A stretch of DNA of 64,000 bases from Pseudomonadota bacterium (GTDB lineage Bacteria > Myxococcota_A > Polyangia > Haliangiales > Haliangiaceae), in NCBI GenBank assembly GCA_022360315.1, contig JAKSDA010000108.1, positions 1-64,000 on the forward strand. Direction: 5' to 3'. A program made the translations under genes and the position numbers. Below the pieces are notes generated by a model. That model worked only from the letters and a program-made list of their open reading frames with translations, was not told where the DNA came from and made no database searches. Each line of letters starts with the position of its first letter. The stretch's first letter is position 1. Below are positions 56,789-64,000 of this stretch, in pieces.

Positions 56789-56859
56789 GTGTCAATTTAC
56801 TGGCGCAAATTCTTTGGCGATTTTAGAGTGGGCGCCATCCTGGGGCCGCACGTTGAGAC

Positions 56860-57942
56860 ATGACCCGGTGGAACTGGATAAGTCGTGTAATTGCGCTGAG
56901 TTTGGTCCTTACTCCGGGTGACTCGACCGGTCTGGGGGACTCTCTGGACAGGGAGCTGAGACGATCTCTCCAGCGCCGGGAGAGATCTACCCTGGTCGAG
57001 TTGGGGAGGCGGACCTCGCCGCTCGATCTGGCGCCGTTTCTTCTCTCGGATGGCGATCGCGGACTCGTTATGGCCGCCGCTCTTGCCGCGCCCCACTCTC
57101 GCGACCCATGGCTTCTTCTCTCGCCGCTCGCGGTTGTTGCCAACAGTCCCGATCGGCCGATTGCCGCGGCCGCCGCGCTGGCCGCCGTGAAGATCGCCGA
57201 TGTACTCGACGTATCCACTGCGTTCGAACGCGATATTGCCATTGATGCTATCAGCGATGCACTCGACGCCTGGCGTGAAATCAGCGCCTCACACCATCGC
57301 TGGGCCGACGTGCGGGTACACGCCCTGGTGATCACAAAACAGCTCGCGATCGTCGAACGGGCGCTCTCGGCCAGCTCTTCGATCGGTGAAAATACCGCTT
57401 CGCATTTCTTGCCGGAGCGTTGGGGCGACCTGCAGGCCATGGGTAACGATATCGAACCAGAGGTTCGGCGGGCCGCGTTCGAACTGCTGGCTCAGCCACC
57501 TCGAGGCGAGGCGATCGCGATCGCTGCCCAGGCAGTCGCCGACGATCGCGATCCCGTGGTAGCACTCGCCGCAGCCCAGGCCATCTGCAGCGGACTTGCC
57601 CCGGGAGAATCCGCGCAGTCGGTACTCGCCGCTTTGGGTGAAGTGGGGTTGAGTCGACTGCGCCAGCTCATCCAAGATGGCCAGATTTTGCAATCGTCCA
57701 ATCCGGACCGAGTTCATACGGAGGGGAGCAGCCGCCCGGCCGACAATTCGATCGGTCGGACGTCCGCGCTATCGCTGGCTGCTATGCTCGACAGTACCCG
57801 CTGTCTAGTCGCGGATGCCAGCCCCGAGAGCATGCGCGCCCTCCGGGTGTTGCGATCGAACCTGCGATCTACCGGCCCCAAATACGCCTACAAACGGATC
57901 CGGCGCCTGATGTCTGGACCGATCGAGGCTGGCAAGCCGTGA
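56860..57942 (+). CDS. HEAT-like repeat protein upstream of murJ
   Basis: 360 residues. A hydrophobic N-terminus ([17 protein letters not shown]) may be a weak signal peptide. The body is made of short paired helices rich in alanine ([80 protein letters not shown]), a HEAT-like scaffold for protein binding. Near residue 290 an in-frame copy of the dispersed repeat encodes [11 protein letters not shown]. It overlaps the murJ start by GTGA and is divergent from lexA, so it may respond to the same LexA boxes. Function unknown. Confidence 0.8.
   Translation: MTRWNWISRVIALSLVLTPGDSTGLGDSLDRELRRSLQRRERSTLVELGRRTSPLDLAPFLLSDGDRGLVMAAALAAPHSRDPWLLLSPLAVVANSPDRPIAAAAALAAVKIADVLDVSTAFERDIAIDAISDALDAWREISASHHRWADVRVHALVITKQLAIVERALSASSSIGENTASHFLPERWGDLQAMGNDIEPEVRRAAFELLAQPPRGEAIAIAAQAVADDRDPVVALAAAQAICSGLAPGESAQSVLAALGEVGLSRLRQLIQDGQILQSSNPDRVHTEGSSRPADNSIGRTSALSLAAMLDSTRCLVADASPESMRALRVLRSNLRSTGPKYAYKRIRRLMSGPIEAGKP
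57695..57759 (-). repeat. Dispersed coding repeat, copy 6, inside the HEAT-like gene
   Basis: On the minus strand: CGACCGATCGAATTGTCGGC, CGGGCGGCTGCTCCCCTCCG, TATGAACTCGGTCCGGATT. In frame, it encodes RPADNSIGR in the same phase as copies 1 and 3. The end of the unit is less well kept. Confidence 0.75.
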
Positions 57943-59591
57943 CTCGCGAACAGAAAGACCGTCCACAACCCGGCTCGGATGCCGCTCAAGCCGGTCAGTC
58001 TGCGCCGCTGCGCCTGGCTCGCGCCGCCGGCCTGATCTCGGCTGCGACCATGCTATCGCGATTGCTCGGTCTGGTCCGCGAGCAACTTTTTGCCGCGCTA
58101 TTGGGCGCCTCTCTGTTTGCCGACGCGTTTAATGTCGCGTTTCGCATTCCCAATCTTTTGCGCGATCTGTTCGCCGAGGGTGCTCTGGCCCAGGCATTTG
58201 TGCCCACCTTCAAAGAAAAGCTCAAAAAAGCCGGCCAGAGCAGCGCCTACGATCTCGGCAATCGAGTGGCCGGGACCCTCCTTGCAATTATTGGCACCAT
58301 CGTTTTGATCGCAGCTGTATTTGCTCCAAGCGTGGTCGACGCGATTGCTGGCGACTACCGGGACGTGGCCGGCAAATTCGAGCTCACGGTCATGCTCACC
58401 CGCATCATGTTGCCGTTTCTGGCCGTCGTATCCCTGGCCGCAGTGGCCATGGGGATGCTCAACGCCCAGGACAAATACACGGCTCCGGCCCTCGCTCCGG
58501 CCTGCTTCAACGTGGTGAGTATCACGGTGGGCATGGCGCTCTATCTCGCTGGGACGTCCGGGCGATGGGTGGCCATCGGCTGGTCCATCGGAACTGTAGT
58601 GGGCGGCCTGGCCCAACTCGGAATCCAGATTCCCAGCCTGTGGAAAATCGGATTTCGGCCCCGGCTGCGGACCGACGTATTGCTGCGCAATCCCGGCGTG
58701 CGCCGGGTTGCCCTGCTCATGGCGCCAGCAGTCGGCGGATTGGCAGCGGTCCAGATCAATATTTTTGTCAATACCATGTTTGCCAGTAGTGAAGAAGGTG
58801 CGGTGTCCTGGCTCAATTTTGCCTTTCGTTTCCTACAGCTGCCCATCGGAGTTTTTGGCGTCGCCATCGCCACAGTATCGACGACCCGGTATGCCGACGC
58901 CGCTGCCGACGGCGATCGCGCGGCCATGGCCGAGCATCTCGGAGAGGGATTGCGCCTGGTTCTGTTTTTGACGGTGCCGGCCACAGTCGGGCTGCTCTTG
59001 CTCGGCGAGCCGATCGTCCGGCTGATCTACGAGCGCGGGCGTTTTAGCTCGTTCGACACCATGGCGACTGCTGCGGCCCTGGACTTGTTCGTCATCGGCC
59101 TGTGCGCCTATGCAGGGGTCAAAGTGATCGCGCCGGCGTTCTACGCGGCCAACATGACCCGAATCGCAGTCTACGCTTCGGTGGGCGCCGTGGCGGGAAA
59201 CCTGGCTCTCAACATCACGCTGCATCCCCACTACGGCTATCGCATTCTGGCCCTGGGCACGGCAGTGGCCGCGCTGCTCAACTTTGCGGTCCTCTATGTC
59301 ATGTTTGGGCGACGCATCAGTCGCATTGCCCACGCAAGCCTGTTTTTTTATCTGGTCCGGATCGGCCTGGCCGCGGCACTCATGGGCGTGGTCGTGTGGG
59401 TCAGCTATCGCAGTATCGCCGGCTGGATGGGAACGATCGGGCTACTCGCTCGCCTGCTCGGCGCACTCGGCCCGGTCTTTATCGGCGCGGTGGCCTACGC
59501 CGGGTTCTGCTATGCCATGGGCATCGAAGAGCTGGGCCAGTTTGCCGACAAGATCAGCAGGCGACTGCGCCGACGCTCGGCCGGTCGATAG
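57939..59591 (+). CDS. murJ: Lipid II flippase MurJ
   Basis: 550 residues from a GTG overlapping the upstream stop (GTGA). About fourteen membrane helices of the MVF/MurJ family, beginning [60 protein letters not shown], all hallmark segments, and later [20 protein letters not shown] and [19 protein letters not shown]. It moves lipid II across the inner membrane for peptidoglycan synthesis. Coupled with the HEAT-like gene, whose product might act in the same envelope process. Confidence 0.96.
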   Translation: MTREQKDRPQPGSDAAQAGQSAPLRLARAAGLISAATMLSRLLGLVREQLFAALLGASLFADAFNVAFRIPNLLRDLFAEGALAQAFVPTFKEKLKKAGQSSAYDLGNRVAGTLLAIIGTIVLIAAVFAPSVVDAIAGDYRDVAGKFELTVMLTRIMLPFLAVVSLAAVAMGMLNAQDKYTAPALAPACFNVVSITVGMALYLAGTSGRWVAIGWSIGTVVGGLAQLGIQIPSLWKIGFRPRLRTDVLLRNPGVRRVALLMAPAVGGLAAVQINIFVNTMFASSEEGAVSWLNFAFRFLQLPIGVFGVAIATVSTTRYADAAADGDRAAMAEHLGEGLRLVLFLTVPATVGLLLLGEPIVRLIYERGRFSSFDTMATAAALDLFVIGLCAYAGVKVIAPAFYAANMTRIAVYASVGAVAGNLALNITLHPHYGYRILALGTAVAALLNFAVLYVMFGRRISRIAHASLFFYLVRIGLAAALMGVVVWVSYRSIAGWMGTIGLLARLLGALGPVFIGAVAYAGFCYAMGIEELGQFADKISRRLRRRSAGR

Positions 59592-59878
59592 AGGCTGGAA
59601 ACACACAAAAAAGCTGGCGAGGCACACACCTCACCAGCCAAAAAAAGAGCCACGATCCGGCCTCCCGACCTGTCACGCCCCCAACCTGTCAAACTGACCA
59701 GTCACCTCAGCCATCACCCCGACCGGTCACCTCGCCCTGTTGTCCCAATTCGTCACCTCGACCGGTCACCTCGACCTTTGCCCCGAACTCGTCCCCCCTG
59801 ACCGGTCGCCCCAACCGCCATCCCGATAGCACGGTCCCGGTACTGTGTCGTCGAACCGCGACTCCAACGCCTGCTAGG
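59592..59878. repeat. Low-complexity C-rich repeats after murJ
   Basis: From about 59665 to 59825 the sequence is a loose array of GACC(G/T)GTCACC(T/C)CG units, such as GACCGGTCACCTCG near 59719 and 59758 and GACCGGTCGCCCC near 59806. Spacing is irregular, so it is not a CRISPR array. No gene seen. Confidence 0.6.
59607..59640 (-). terminator. Minus-strand intrinsic terminator between murJ and the ADYC gene
   Basis: GCTGG-GAGG hairpin (59613-59622 with 59629-59638) flanked on the minus strand by TTTTTT (59607-59612). It would end transcripts coming from the ADYC gene. Confidence 0.65.
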
Positions 59879-61018
59879 CTAGAGTAGGTCAGTATTGCTC
59901 CAAACGTGGATCAACGACTGCCTTTCTGCCGACTCCGACTCCTCGAGCGGCGACTCGCAGGTAAGGCCTTCGTCCTCGGCCCACCGCGGACGCGACATCC
60001 AGGTTGCGCCGTCCTCATCGAACCCGGCCTCGGGCAAGAAGCCACTGTCCTGTTCGCGCACGTTGAACCCGTACACGTCAAACATATCGACCAGGGTGCC
60101 TTCTCGCGTATGAGCCGTACCGTCGCCGCAGTAATCGGCCCGAGCTGCCCGGGTGCACGCCTGGTGCAAAAGCTGCAAGCTCACTTCCTGGCCGTCCTCA
60201 GATTGCAGAGTCTTCCACGGCTTGTAGCCCCATCCCCGGGCACACTTGGCGACCACGCCTCTTGGACAGGAGAACGTATGACCGTCCGGGCTCCACGAAG
60301 CATCGACATTCCACTGTCCGTCCACGAACAGACCGCGCACCCTGTCACCCCCGTCCGAACCACACGCGTTGATCCAGTCGTGATCTTCAGTCTCCAGCGA
60401 CGTGGCGTACTCGACTTCGTACAGCCAGATATCGCTGTTGTCCGAATGCTCGAGCATGGTGTTGCTCGCGGTATCCTGCGCGACGCTCGCGATGCGCAGA
60501 AGTACGGCAAAACAAGTGTCGTCGTCGCAAGCCGGCTCGAACCAATGCATGCCGCTCAGCTCGCTGGGATGAAAATACGCCTCTTGCCATGCTCCGGTGC
60601 CAGAATCCCAAATCGCGCCTTCCACGACCGCGCCGCGAAAGCTGTGGATCGCCATTATGGTGGGCTCAGGCGCGTCCTCCTCGCCATTGCTCGCTCCTTC
60701 CGGGATGATGAATCCGAGCAACGACGAATCCGCGACCGGCGAATCGTAAAGATGAGCGAGATCTGTGTCCTGAATCTCCATGCCCTGAATCTCCATGCCC
60801 TGAATCTCCATGCCCTGAATCTCCATGCCCTGAATCTCCATGCCCTGAATCTCCATGCCCTGAATCTCCATGCCCTGAATCTCCATGCTTGCTTCAGCAC
60901 TCACTCCCAGCGCCATCAACACGACAACGAGCAATGTACCAAGCCAACAGCCGAGTCTCCGCCTACTATAATCTTGATTAAGCATAGAAAACGAATGAAT
61001 TGTACGATGTCTGTGCAT
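59879..61018 (-). CDS. ADYC-domain secreted protein with eight MEIQG repeats
   Basis: 379 residues from the ATG at 61018 (AAGGAGGGAG before it). A signal segment (GCWLGTLLVVVLMALGVSAE) is followed directly by eight perfect MEIQG pentapeptides. The rest is the ADYC domain, common in myxobacteria: FRGAVVEGAIWDSGTGAWQE, a cysteine-rich middle with ACDDDTCFAV, WINACGSDGGDRVRGLFVDG, CPRGVVAKCARGWGYKPWKT, and the naming motif CTRAARADYCGDGTAHTREG. Cysteines probably form disulphides in the periplasm or outside. The pentapeptide run resembles short repeats that build surface fibres or spacers. Function unknown. Confidence 0.9.
   Translation of the reverse strand: MHRHRTIHSFSMLNQDYSRRRLGCWLGTLLVVVLMALGVSAEASMEIQGMEIQGMEIQGMEIQGMEIQGMEIQGMEIQGMEIQDTDLAHLYDSPVADSSLLGFIIPEGASNGEEDAPEPTIMAIHSFRGAVVEGAIWDSGTGAWQEAYFHPSELSGMHWFEPACDDDTCFAVLLRIASVAQDTASNTMLEHSDNSDIWLYEVEYATSLETEDHDWINACGSDGGDRVRGLFVDGQWNVDASWSPDGHTFSCPRGVVAKCARGWGYKPWKTLQSEDGQEVSLQLLHQACTRAARADYCGDGTAHTREGTLVDMFDVYGFNVREQDSGFLPEAGFDEDGATWMSRPRWAEDEGLTCESPLEESESAERQSLIHVWSNTDLL
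60770..60889 (-). repeat. Eight tandem 15-base repeats (MEIQG)
   Basis: Unit CTGAATCTCCATGCC on the plus strand, eight copies with almost no base changes, so the array is young or kept uniform. A unit length of 15 keeps the frame when copies are gained or lost. Confidence 0.95.
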
Positions 61019-61151
61019 TGATCTCCCTCCTTGCGGTCCCCTGTGACCGTGTCTGCTAACTCCAAGCGACATCCGCCGGACGCGCACCCCGAATAACGCG
61101 TCTCAGCGACATCGCCCGTTCAATAAGCAGTCCGAAAACTCCGGGCAGAGT

Positions 61152-61199
61152 CCGCCAAAAAATCCACTGCAAATGCAGAATTCGTGGCGGTGATTTTTT
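61152..61199. terminator. Nested palindrome, probable bidirectional terminator
   Basis: CCGCCA (61152) pairs with TGGCGG (61185), and inside it CTGCA (61167) pairs with TGCAG (61174). A-runs at 61157-61162 and a T-run at 61193-61198 give U-tracts in both directions. It lies between the nSTAND gene and the ADYC gene. Confidence 0.6.
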
Positions 61200-61244
61200 C
61201 GTATTGGTCCTGACAGAGCCTGCGGCTAGCCGAATCTGGTAGAG

Positions 61245-64000
61245 CTATCGAGTCGGTGCTGGTGCGCAGATGCGCACGCCCACCAGTGGATGGCGCTGAT
61301 CGCTCGCAAACTGGCCTCGGTTTGTGGACCGGCCAGTCCGATCGCCCTGGAGGTAACTACCACTGCGAAGCACGATGTTCCCCTCATCGAGGATAGATTC
61401 GACCATCTCGAGCGCGTTCCCCATCATGTCTTGAAGCCCGAATGGGCTCTGCGATGCGGGATGGGAACCGATTTCGTCTGGACCGTAGGCGGGGTCGCCG
61501 TAGGTTTCATCGAAGTTGGCGTCGTCGGGTCGAACGCGGTTACCGTGGGGAAACGGACGTTCGTCGGCACCTCGGGCAGCGCGTTCCCATTCGTCTTCGC
61601 GGCACAGGCGTGCGCCTGCAACACGTCCCGAACGGTCGAGCCATGCCAAATAGGCTCGAGCATTGTCACCGGAGACACCGGTCACAGGAAACCGCAACCA
61701 GTCTTGCACTCGGCGCTTCTCGCGTGGCTGGTATTCGATGGGAACCGTGGTTTTGGCTCGATACTCGATCGTACCCGGGGCTGGGCGGATAAGCAGCTCG
61801 AATTCGTCCCGTTCGAGCATGCGCAGGGCGACGGAAATGCCATGGACGCCTGCGTTGGCATTCGGCAACAGATCGACCCGCTCCTGTGCGGGGAGTGCGC
61901 GTAGAAACTCGAGCCAGTCGGCGTAGGTGGTCTCGTACTTCGCGATCAGATAAGCCTCGGTATGGCGTGGGTGAGCGGGCAATGTTTCGTACCAGCGGCG
62001 GAAGGGCTCATCCTCGGCGCGGCTGCCATGGCCGAACAAAAACCAACCGGCCGGGACATACTCGAACCCCATGGGCACCTCGGATCGCGCTGGAAGATCG
62101 ATGTGCAAATGCATCGGCTGGGCAGGCTGTGAACTGCGCGGGATGAGAAACGGGTAACGCACCTGGACAGTGTCATCGGTCGCGGACACGACCAATAGAT
62201 ACGACCCCGGCTCGAGCTTCCAGCTAATGGGTGTGGCGTCGGGTTGGCCGAGTTGCCTCTGCTGCAATGTGCCGTCCGGCAGGGCGTCATAGCGGTAGAG
62301 GGTGATTTCCTTACCCGGCAGCGATGTGGTGACCGAGACCGAGGTGCTCCCCCGCCAGCGCTTCATCAGCTTGCCGGTGTCATCGTAGACTTTGAGGCGT
62401 TCCAGAAACTCGTCGCGCGCCACCATGCGCCGTTCGCGGTCAGCGAGCAGAGCGCGTTCGAACAGGACTTCGGCGAACAGCCCGCGAACATCGAGCCGCG
62501 CGGCATCGCGCTGCAGGGCACGCTCGAGCGATCGGCCCGCCCTGGCATAGGCGCTGGCGATACGTACAGCCTCGGCGGCCGCGGGCTCCCAAAGGGCATC
62601 GCCGGATTTTTGGTCACCGCGCACATAGGCGGCAAAGGCCTTGTCACGCGCGTTCTCGAAGGTTTGGTTCTGCTTTCTGGCATGGCTCAAGTGCAGTTCG
62701 GCCTCTGCGACATCTGCGTTGACCTGGCGCGCAATTGCCTGCTGTCGCCGTTCTTCGTCCCGTATCTCTTTGTAGCGCACAACACCGTAGACCACTCCGA
62801 TAGCCAAAAACACCACCAGGGGAGCGAGCCGGCGCCGCCAGCGGAGGTGTTTGGCGGCGCGCCGGCTGGCCAGGAGAAAGGCCGACTCAGCCTCGGCCAG
62901 TTCGCCGCTGTCGATCTCGGCCGCCTCGCGCAGCTGCCGGCCGCGCCACAGTGAGTGTCCCGACCGGCCCACTCGAATCCACTCGGTGGTCGCCGAGGCG
63001 AGCCGCTCCTTGACCGCCCGATTGTCGCCCTCTCTGTCCAGCCATCGCCGCAGCTCGGCCCAGTCGCGGATCAGTGCTTCGTGCGCGATCTCGTAGACCG
63101 GCTTGCCATCCGATTGCCCGGCGACCACAAGCCGGGCCTGGACCAGCTTGTCGAGCGCCGCGTCGCGGGCCTCGCCATCGCCGGGCAGCTCATCTGCGGT
63201 CCGCCGCGCCCGCGTCCCGTGCAGGGTGACCAGCCGGACCAGGATGCGCCGGGCATATTGCCGGGTCTCGGGCAACATGCTTGCGATCACCAGGTCGGCG
63301 TGACGCGACAGCGCGCCTTCTACTCCGCCGATCTGTTCGAGCGCGGCATCGGGGATGACCTTGCCCGCGGGGTCGCGTTTGTTCCACAGCTCGGCCAGTG
63401 CAAATTGCAGAAGCGGCAGGCCGCCCTCGGCTCGCAGCGTCGACCGCACCAGTTTATCTACCAGTGCATCCGACTCGAATTTGACACCCCTGGCCCGGGC
63501 TGGGCCGACAATGCTCTGCCGGATGGCCTCTTCGCCGAGCGGGCGCAGTATGTACAGCGAGCGCTCGACAAGTCCGCTCAGTCCGGGCAGATGAGCCAGA
63601 CGGGCAAAATGATCGCCGCGCACCGTGGCCAGAAGCCGCAGGCCCGGGATGCGCTCGGCCAGGCAGCCCAACACCTCGCTCGCCGCCGCGGCTTGCTCGG
63701 GCTCGCTCAAAGTGACCAGCTCTTCGAGCTGATCGATCAGGATCACCGTACCCTCGGACTGGCCGTGCTTTTCGCGAAAGAGCCGACTGGCCGCCATGAC
63801 GTCGTGGTCGAGGGCCCGGGCCAGTTCCTCATCGCTGATGCCGAGCCGCTCGGCCACGAGCGCGGTCAACTCGACGAGCGGACACTTGCCCGGGAGCATG
63901 TGGCAGGTTTTCCATGCGCGATCGTCGCCCAGGGCACCCTCGGTAACCACGGGCATCACGCTGGCCCGCACCAGCGATGACTTGCCCACTCCCGATTCGC
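61245..64000 (-). CDS. nSTAND1-type NTPase fused to FGE-sulfatase-like domain, N-terminus cut by window edge
   Basis: At least 918 residues, open to the right edge. The visible N-terminus is the P-loop ESGVGKSSLVRAS, followed by TVILIDQLEELVTLSEPEQA (Walker B), GLRLLATVRGDHFARLAHLP and VYEIAHEALIRDWAELRRWL, the STAND pattern. A membrane helix (APLVVFLAIGVVYGVVR, about residue 395) and a coiled segment lead to a beta domain and then a FGE-sulfatase-like domain from about residue 660: EYVPAGWFLFGHGSRAEDEP, AYLIAKYETTYADWLEFLRA, FPVTGVSGDNARAYLAWLDR, LCREDEWERAARGADERPFP, and GRSTNRGQFASDQRHPLVGV. The cysteine that precedes the final segment in true formylglycine-generating enzymes is absent (SYLQ), so it is likely a binding domain. 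In myxobacteria such proteins often start with a Ser/Thr kinase, which would lie beyond 64000. Confidence 0.9.
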   Translation of the reverse strand, partial: ESGVGKSSLVRASVMPVVTEGALGDDRAWKTCHMLPGKCPLVELTALVAERLGISDEELARALDHDVMAASRLFREKHGQSEGTVILIDQLEELVTLSEPEQAAAASEVLGCLAERIPGLRLLATVRGDHFARLAHLPGLSGLVERSLYILRPLGEEAIRQSIVGPARARGVKFESDALVDKLVRSTLRAEGGLPLLQFALAELWNKRDPAGKVIPDAALEQIGGVEGALSRHADLVIASMLPETRQYARRILVRLVTLHGTRARRTADELPGDGEARDAALDKLVQARLVVAGQSDGKPVYEIAHEALIRDWAELRRWLDREGDNRAVKERLASATTEWIRVGRSGHSLWRGRQLREAAEIDSGELAEAESAFLLASRRAAKHLRWRRRLAPLVVFLAIGVVYGVVRYKEIRDEERRQQAIARQVNADVAEAELHLSHARKQNQTFENARDKAFAAYVRGDQKSGDALWEPAAAEAVRIASAYARAGRSLERALQRDAARLDVRGLFAEVLFERALLADRERRMVARDEFLERLKVYDDTGKLMKRWRGSTSVSVTTSLPGKEITLYRYDALPDGTLQQRQLGQPDATPISWKLEPGSYLLVVSATDDTVQVRYPFLIPRSSQPAQPMHLHIDLPARSEVPMGFEYVPAGWFLFGHGSRAEDEPFRRWYETLPAHPRHTEAYLIAKYETTYADWLEFLRALPAQERVDLLPNANAGVHGISVALRMLERDEFELLIRPAPGTIEYRAKTTVPIEYQPREKRRVQDWLRFPVTGVSGDNARAYLAWLDRSGRVAGARLCREDEWERAARGADERPFPHGNRVRPDDANFDETYGDPAYGPDEIGSHPASQSPFGLQDMMGNALEMVESILDEGNIVLRSGSYLQGDRTGRSTNRGQFASDQRHPLVGVRICAPAPTR

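Noticed and set aside
58545-58575. GCTGGGACGTCCGGGCGATG resembling the end of the dispersed repeat
   Set aside because: Only 12 bases match and they encode a normal MurJ helix boundary; chance similarity.
60770-60889. Possible CRISPR array
   Set aside because: The 15-base units are directly adjacent with no spacers and are in frame within a coding sequence.
59906-61021. A plus-strand frame with eight LNLHA repeats
   Set aside because: It is the antisense reading of the MEIQG array; the minus strand has the ADYC domain, signal peptide and ribosome site.
62955-63980. A long plus-strand open frame opposite the nSTAND gene
   Set aside because: The minus strand carries the P-loop, Walker B and STAND motifs in order; the plus frame has no domain pattern.

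Overview
The window looks like a chromosome segment of a myxobacterium (Myxococcota). The reasons are a four-repeat OAA/MBHA-type lectin, an ADYC-domain protein, at least four Ser/Thr protein kinases with varied accessory domains, many lipoproteins, and high-GC coding sequence broken by AT-rich intergenic stretches. No rRNA, tRNA or CRISPR array was seen. The genus cannot be fixed from the sequence.

Layout. 1-9.1 kb: a conserved gene of unknown function running off the left edge, a TetR/CMD-family pair with two matching operator palindromes, a tandem pair of unknown paralogues, a GH114-type lipoprotein, a frameshifted I9/cysteine-rich gene, and an AEC transporter with a GNAT-like gene. 9.6-13 kb: the lectin and a repeat-containing lipoprotein. 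13-32 kb: a signalling block with an Fpg/Nei glycosylase, a TPR membrane protein, a PEGA kinase, an RDD kinase, an NB-ARC/WD40/kinase fusion of 1577 residues, an S9 peptidase, a degraded kelch gene, a STAS/zinc-ribbon kinase and an FHA-PP2C phosphatase. 32-43.4 kb: N-formylglutamate amidohydrolase-like protein, glgC-glgA, AI-2E permease, YbaK, an Mpl-GNAT fusion, an IMPase and an M24-like protein that has lost most metal ligands. 43.4-50.9 kb: an M15 peptidase, three paralogous clan CD (caspase/gingipain-like) cysteine peptidases and an unknown partner. This is the best candidate here for an undescribed system. 50.9-64 kb: a lipoprotein, two paralogous XRE regulators, a TonB-like protein, lexA, a HEAT-like protein with murJ, an ADYC protein with eight MEIQG repeats, and an nSTAND/FGE-sulfatase protein running off the right edge.

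A thread through the whole window is a dispersed repeat of about 70-90 bp with at least five clear copies. Three lie inside coding sequences in the same sense and the same reading phase and encode a recurring R-x-A-[DE]-[YN]-S-I peptide. Two supply the stop codon of the gene they touch, and one sits just before a signal peptide. This resembles a protein-coding palindromic element such as those known in Rickettsia, but I cannot assign it to a named family.

Regulatory links: LexA-like CTGAAC boxes lie upstream of lexA and in the duplicated upstream regions of the two XRE genes. The TetR operator lies before both tetR and the CMD gene. The kinases, FHA-PP2C phosphatase, STAND NTPases and caspase-like proteases together match the domain vocabulary of regulated conflict or cell-death systems known from multicellular bacteria, but any functional link between them is inference.
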